From positions 1 to 22,867 of the forward strand of contig CAJKWD010000017.1 in NCBI GenBank assembly GCA_905203475.1: 22,867 nt of DNA, written 5' to 3'. The stretch is from an uncultured Acholeplasmataceae bacterium. Its GTDB lineage: Bacteria; Bacillota_I; Bacilli_A; RF39; UBA660. This document shows positions 22,330-22,867 of this stretch, piece by piece (positions within the stretch are counted from its first letter, which is position 1; every line of letters begins with the position of its first letter). Below the pieces are notes generated by a model, which was not told the DNA's origin, ran no database searches, and saw nothing but the letters and a program-made list of their open reading frames with translations. The position numbers and the translations under genes were made by a program.

Positions 22330-22330
22330 T

Positions 22331-22361
22331 AAAGAAAAGTGTCAAGTAACTTTTCTTTTTT
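22331..22361 (+). terminator. Terminator of the CPBP protease gene
   Basis: 10-bp stem, AAAGAAAAGT (22331-22340) with ACTTTTCTTT (22349-22358), then further T. Confidence 0.85.
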
Positions 22362-22389
22362 GATTTCAATATTTATAAAATATGATAAA
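22360..22389 (+). promoter_or_regulatory. Possible promoter of the metallophosphoesterase gene
   Basis: TTGATT (22360-22365) with GATAAA (22384-22389) at 18 bases, or TGATAA at 17. The -10 is weak and overlaps AT-rich background, but the preceding terminator makes a promoter here necessary. Confidence 0.35.
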
Positions 22390-22407
22390 ATGATTATGGT
22401 GATAAAT

Positions 22408-22867
22408 ATGCGTTCTAGTCGTAAGAAGAAAAAATCAATCATCAAAACACTTGTTATTTTTATTCTTGTGTTGATTTTTCTTGTGGCTGGAATTTTTTTA
22501 TACAGTAGATTTCTAGCAACAACTGGTTTAGAAATCCGTGAATACAGTATACAAAACTCGTTATTCGAAAAAAATTTCCACGGTTTTAAAATTCTACACA
22601 TGTCAGATATCCATTACTTAACAACTGTCAATGAAGATGATTTAAAAACAATCGTCAAAAAAATCAATCAGTTAAAACCAGATGTTGTCGTCTTAACTGG
22701 AGATCTATTAGATGAACACATAGAATATAGTAATCAGGAATTAGAAGTTTTAGAAACAGAATTGTCTAAAATCGAAGTACCGACAAATAAATATGCGATT
22801 TCTGGAGATGAAGATGAGAAAAAAACAGAATGGGAAACAGTTATCAAAAATAGTAATTTTATTAATT
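22408..22867 (+). CDS. Membrane-anchored metallophosphoesterase (partial, runs off the window)
   Basis: An open frame from ATG 22408 (behind GGTGAT) to the end of the window, 153 codons. It starts with a basic stretch (R-S-S-R-K-K-K-K), then a membrane helix (I-I-K-T-L-V-I-F-I-L-V-L-I-F-L-V-A-G), then a calcineurin-like phosphoesterase N-terminus: H-M-S-D-I-H near residue 68-73 and V-V-L-T-G-D-L-L-D near 92-100, as in YkuE-type proteins. The third metal motif, normally G-N-H-D/E, appears to be G-D-E-D in K-Y-A-I-S-G-D-E-D-E. The catalytic domain faces outside if the anchor is a signal anchor. The end is missing, so the remaining metal ligands cannot be checked. Confidence 0.85.
   Translation, partial: MRSSRKKKKSIIKTLVIFILVLIFLVAGIFLYSRFLATTGLEIREYSIQNSLFEKNFHGFKILHMSDIHYLTTVNEDDLKTIVKKINQLKPDVVVLTGDLLDEHIEYSNQELEVLETELSKIEVPTNKYAISGDEDEKKTEWETVIKNSNFIN

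Noticed and set aside
22278..22601. 107-codon minus-strand ORF
   Set aside because: It is antisense to the metallophosphoesterase and the end of the CPBP gene, both with clear family motifs.
1..22867. CRISPR array, tRNA or rRNA genes, insertion sequences, phage genes
   Set aside because: No regularly spaced repeats, cloverleaf sequences, transposase motifs or phage proteins were seen on either strand.

Overview
The window is a chromosomal piece of a low-GC, endospore-forming Bacillota on the Bacilli side (an Erysipelotrichia/RF39-like gut lineage would fit; that placement is inference). Evidence: very AT-rich DNA, EzrA (a Bacilli division protein), an alpha/beta small acid-soluble spore protein behind a sigma-G-type promoter, a class B sortase, a tyrosyl T-box leader and Firmicutes-style gene order. 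About 20 genes are supported, mostly on the minus strand.

Bases 1-2195 (minus strand) hold the accessory part. A small operon runs leftward from a good promoter. It encodes an ATP-grasp plus phosphohistidine-domain phosphotransferase (a PEP-synthase relative without the PEP-binding barrel), an out-of-frame 63-codon extension behind an A9 tract, a PqqD-like peptide chaperone/RRE, and the first 20 codons of a short peptide (M-M-K-K-Y-E-K-P...) cut by the window edge. This looks like the start of a RiPP (ribosomally made, modified peptide) cluster with an unusual phosphotransferase, and is the best candidate for an undescribed system here.

Bases 2207-5235 (minus) form a tight operon: a uridine-kinase-family nucleoside kinase with a ThrRS-like N-terminus, a stand-alone half-GAPDH, and glycolytic gapA, closed by a terminator. 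Bases 5354-6287 (plus) carry clpP and a small one-TM Cys-containing protein. Bases 6270-7879 (minus) carry a 29-codon ORF, the SASP gene and thiI. Bases 7907-11919 (minus) carry an NPETS-anchored beta-helix surface protein, its likely sortase B, a small acidic protein and ezrA.

Bases 11969-12763 (plus) hold rpsD behind a leader with a pseudoknot like the known Firmicutes S4 autoregulatory leader. Bases 12788-14961 (minus) hold tyrS under a T-box (specifier UAC) with a kinase-like gene translationally coupled behind it. Bases 14962-15316 contain nothing I can call. Then come rbfA (minus), an Hsp20 gene (plus) and a PepV-like dipeptidase (minus).

Bases 17581-21513 (minus) are the translation/transcription operon rimP-nusA-ylxR-infB. 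RimP is only its N-terminal domain, ylxQ is absent, NusA has an acidic insert, and rbfA has been moved away behind other genes. The window ends (plus) with a CPBP-family membrane protease and the first 460 bases of a membrane-anchored metallophosphoesterase with an altered GNHD motif.
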